A DNA stretch of 64,000 nucleotides from Saururus chinensis (lineage: Eukaryota; Streptophyta; Magnoliopsida; Piperales; Saururaceae), in contig CP141142.1 of the NCBI GenBank assembly GCA_035235625.1, positions 33,738,995-33,802,994 of the forward strand, written 5' to 3'. Each line of letters begins with the position of its first letter. Within the stretch, counting starts at the first letter, position 1. Below, one piece after another: positions 62,591 to 64,000 of the stretch. Position numbers and translations under genes: made by a program. Under the pieces are notes generated by a model. That model was not told where the DNA came from. It did not search any database and was given only the letters and a program-made list of their open reading frames with translations.

Positions 62591-63120
62591 ATTATATTTT
62601 TTATTTAAAAATACGTATTAGCGACACATATAACTATGCATCGCTACTACCAAGGGTAATAGCGATGCATAGATAAATATGTCACTAATACTATCCAGTA
62701 GTAGCGACGCATATATGTGTCACTATTAGTTCTTAATTTTTAATTTTTTTATTTAAAATAGATAATTATTAGCGACATTTGAAAATTAATTAGCGACATT
62801 TGAAAAATACATCGTTAATGATTGTTAAAATTTTTAAAAAAAATTAATAGATATACCTTTTAGGGACGCTTATATAAGCGTCACTAATAACCTAAGTATT
62901 AGCGACGCATAAGTTTAAGCATCGCTAATAGGATAGGTATTAGTAACATATATGTGTATGCGTCGCTAATAGACTACCATTAGCGACGTTTAATATTATA
63001 CATCGCTAATATTAATTTTTTTTGCAACGTTTGTTGATATGTCATTATTATCACTTTGTAGCAACGCATATTATTGCGATGCTTATATAAGCGTCGCTAA
63101 TACCCAATTTTGTTGTAGTG

Positions 63121-63420
63121 CAAACTCCGCCCTTCCAATTTGCAACCTTCCAACTAGCAGCGACTTGCCCGACTCAAATCAGAGCAAATTCAAGGCAGAT
63201 CACTTCCGAATTCTCGTGCCTACTGAAGCATTCCCCGTGATTGTACAAGGGGAGAACAAGAGGAACTTAAGTCATGGTCCACAAAAATGTGTGAGCAACA
63301 ATAGGTCTCGCTCGAAAGATGTTTCAACCATCTTGGTAAACTATTTACTTTGCTTGTTTTTGCTAAGATCTATTTGAAGTGTTTTCTAAAAATTAATTCT
63401 TTCCTTCAACACCGTTTTCC
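63121..63420. other. Non-repetitive segment right of the CACTA terminus, unassigned
   Basis: Balanced base composition unlike its surroundings. The plus-strand frame continues to 63377 (NLPTSSDLPDSNQSK and KADHFRILVPTEAFPVIVQG included) and is not low-complexity, but I recognise no family, and its start lies in transposon sequence. It may be an exon remnant or host DNA next to the insertion. Confidence 0.35.
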
Positions 63421-64000
63421 CTTTTCCCTTCTCTCTCTCTCTCTCATCTTTCCTCCTCTCTCTCCTCCCTCCTCACTCTCTCACTCTATCTATTTTAATT
63501 TAATTTTTTAAAAAATAAAAAAAAATCTTGTTAGTGATGCATATAACTATGTGTCGCTACTAACCTGGGGTAGTAGCGATGCATAAGAATATGTGTCGCT
63601 ACCACACTAGAATAGTAATGACGCATATATCTATGTGTCGCTACTACCAGGTTAGTAGTGACGCATACATCTATGCGTCGCTAATAGGTATTTTTTATTT
63701 TTTTAAACTTTAAAAATAATTTATAATAAAAATTTTAACTCTCTCCCTTCCTCTCTCTCTCCCCTCTCCTCTCTCTCTCTCCCCTCTTCTCTCTCTTTCC
63801 CCTCTCCCCTCTCTCCCTCCTCTCTCCCTCTTCCACTCTCTCTCCCCCCTCACTCCCTCCTCTCCTCCCTCTCTCTCTCCCTTCCTCTCTATCTCCCCTC
63901 TCGCACTCCTCTCTCTCTCTCTCTATATCATCATATTTAATTTTTTTTAAAATAAAACAATTACTAGTAGCGTATACCATATGCGTTGCTACTAACGTAG
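63421..64000. repeat. CT tract and GCGACGCATA motif array, continues past the window
   Basis: CT blocks at about 63421-63490 and 63738-63930 flank a spacer with TAGTAGCGATGCATAA, TGTGTCGCTACTA and ATGACGCATATA motifs (63530-63690). It is the same family as 35858-37953 in opposite orientation. The array is cut by the window edge. Confidence 0.75.

Larger units (their letters stand above)
59870..63120. mobile_element. CACTA-family element, right end at 63120
   Basis: Ends CAATTTTGTTGTAGTG at 63120, matching the terminus at 52524. It repeats the layout of the complete element: subterminal GCGTCGCTA/TAGCGACG motifs (59890-60190), a GC-rich core (60277-60975), CT blocks alternating with TAGCGACGTATA motifs, and a motif-dense right end (62610-63120). 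The left terminus is not found: at about 59870 the sequence passes into arm B, which mirrors the CACTA-like end of arm A, so the boundary given is where the arm homology stops. Confidence 0.65.

Overview
This window looks like repeat-rich nuclear DNA of a flowering plant. It is AT-rich, has intron-containing genes with GT-AG splice sites, carries plant-type wall-associated receptor kinases, and is packed with plant transposon families (CACTA, hAT, Stowaway-like MITEs, LTR retrotransposons). The species cannot be named from the sequence alone. I see no tRNA, rRNA, CRISPR array or prokaryotic operon.

Only two genes look intact. They are paralogous three-exon wall-associated kinase-like (WAKL) genes with the same splice phases: copy A on the minus strand (9086-11948, 765 aa) and copy B on the plus strand (54138-56986, 761 aa). 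Each encodes a signal peptide, a cysteine-rich GUB_WAK-type ectodomain, an EGF and a calcium-type EGF module, one membrane helix and a Ser/Thr kinase with an HGD catalytic motif (non-RD). They lie in the arms of a large inverted duplication: arm A is about 4690-14800, arm B about 46966-59870, with a spacer of about 32 kb, and the genes point outward.

Layout: 1-4.2 kb is intergenic and holds a hAT element (741-3109) with a nested foldback element. 4.2-14.8 kb is arm A, interrupted by a 2.4-kb insertion with copia-type gag remains. 13.3-18.4 kb is a long degenerate retroelement-derived repeat, copied in direct orientation at 27.8-34.5 kb and partly again at 34.5-35.9 kb; a 143-bp satellite and a hAT MITE follow the first copy. 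20-26 kb is a CACTA-like region whose end was split by a hAT insertion. 35.9-38 kb is a GA-tract plus GCGACGC-palindrome macro-repeat. 38.5-44.3 kb carries two relatives of one small LTR element in opposite orientations, one complete with a 5-bp target duplication. 44.5-46.6 kb has tandem duplications. 46.6-59.9 kb is arm B, interrupted by a complete 3.76-kb CACTA element (48768-52524) and by a hAT transposase relic. 59.9-64 kb is more CACTA-family sequence.

Because the repeats are present two or three times, several insertions can be read against their own empty sites: the CACTA at 48768-52524, the solo LTR at 28405-29347, and deletions or insertions around the WAKL genes. That gives a relative history: duplication first, then independent transposon insertions in each copy. 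The gene products would act at the cell surface, where WAK-family receptors link cell-wall or pathogen-derived signals to cytoplasmic kinase signalling; that role is known for the family and inferred here.
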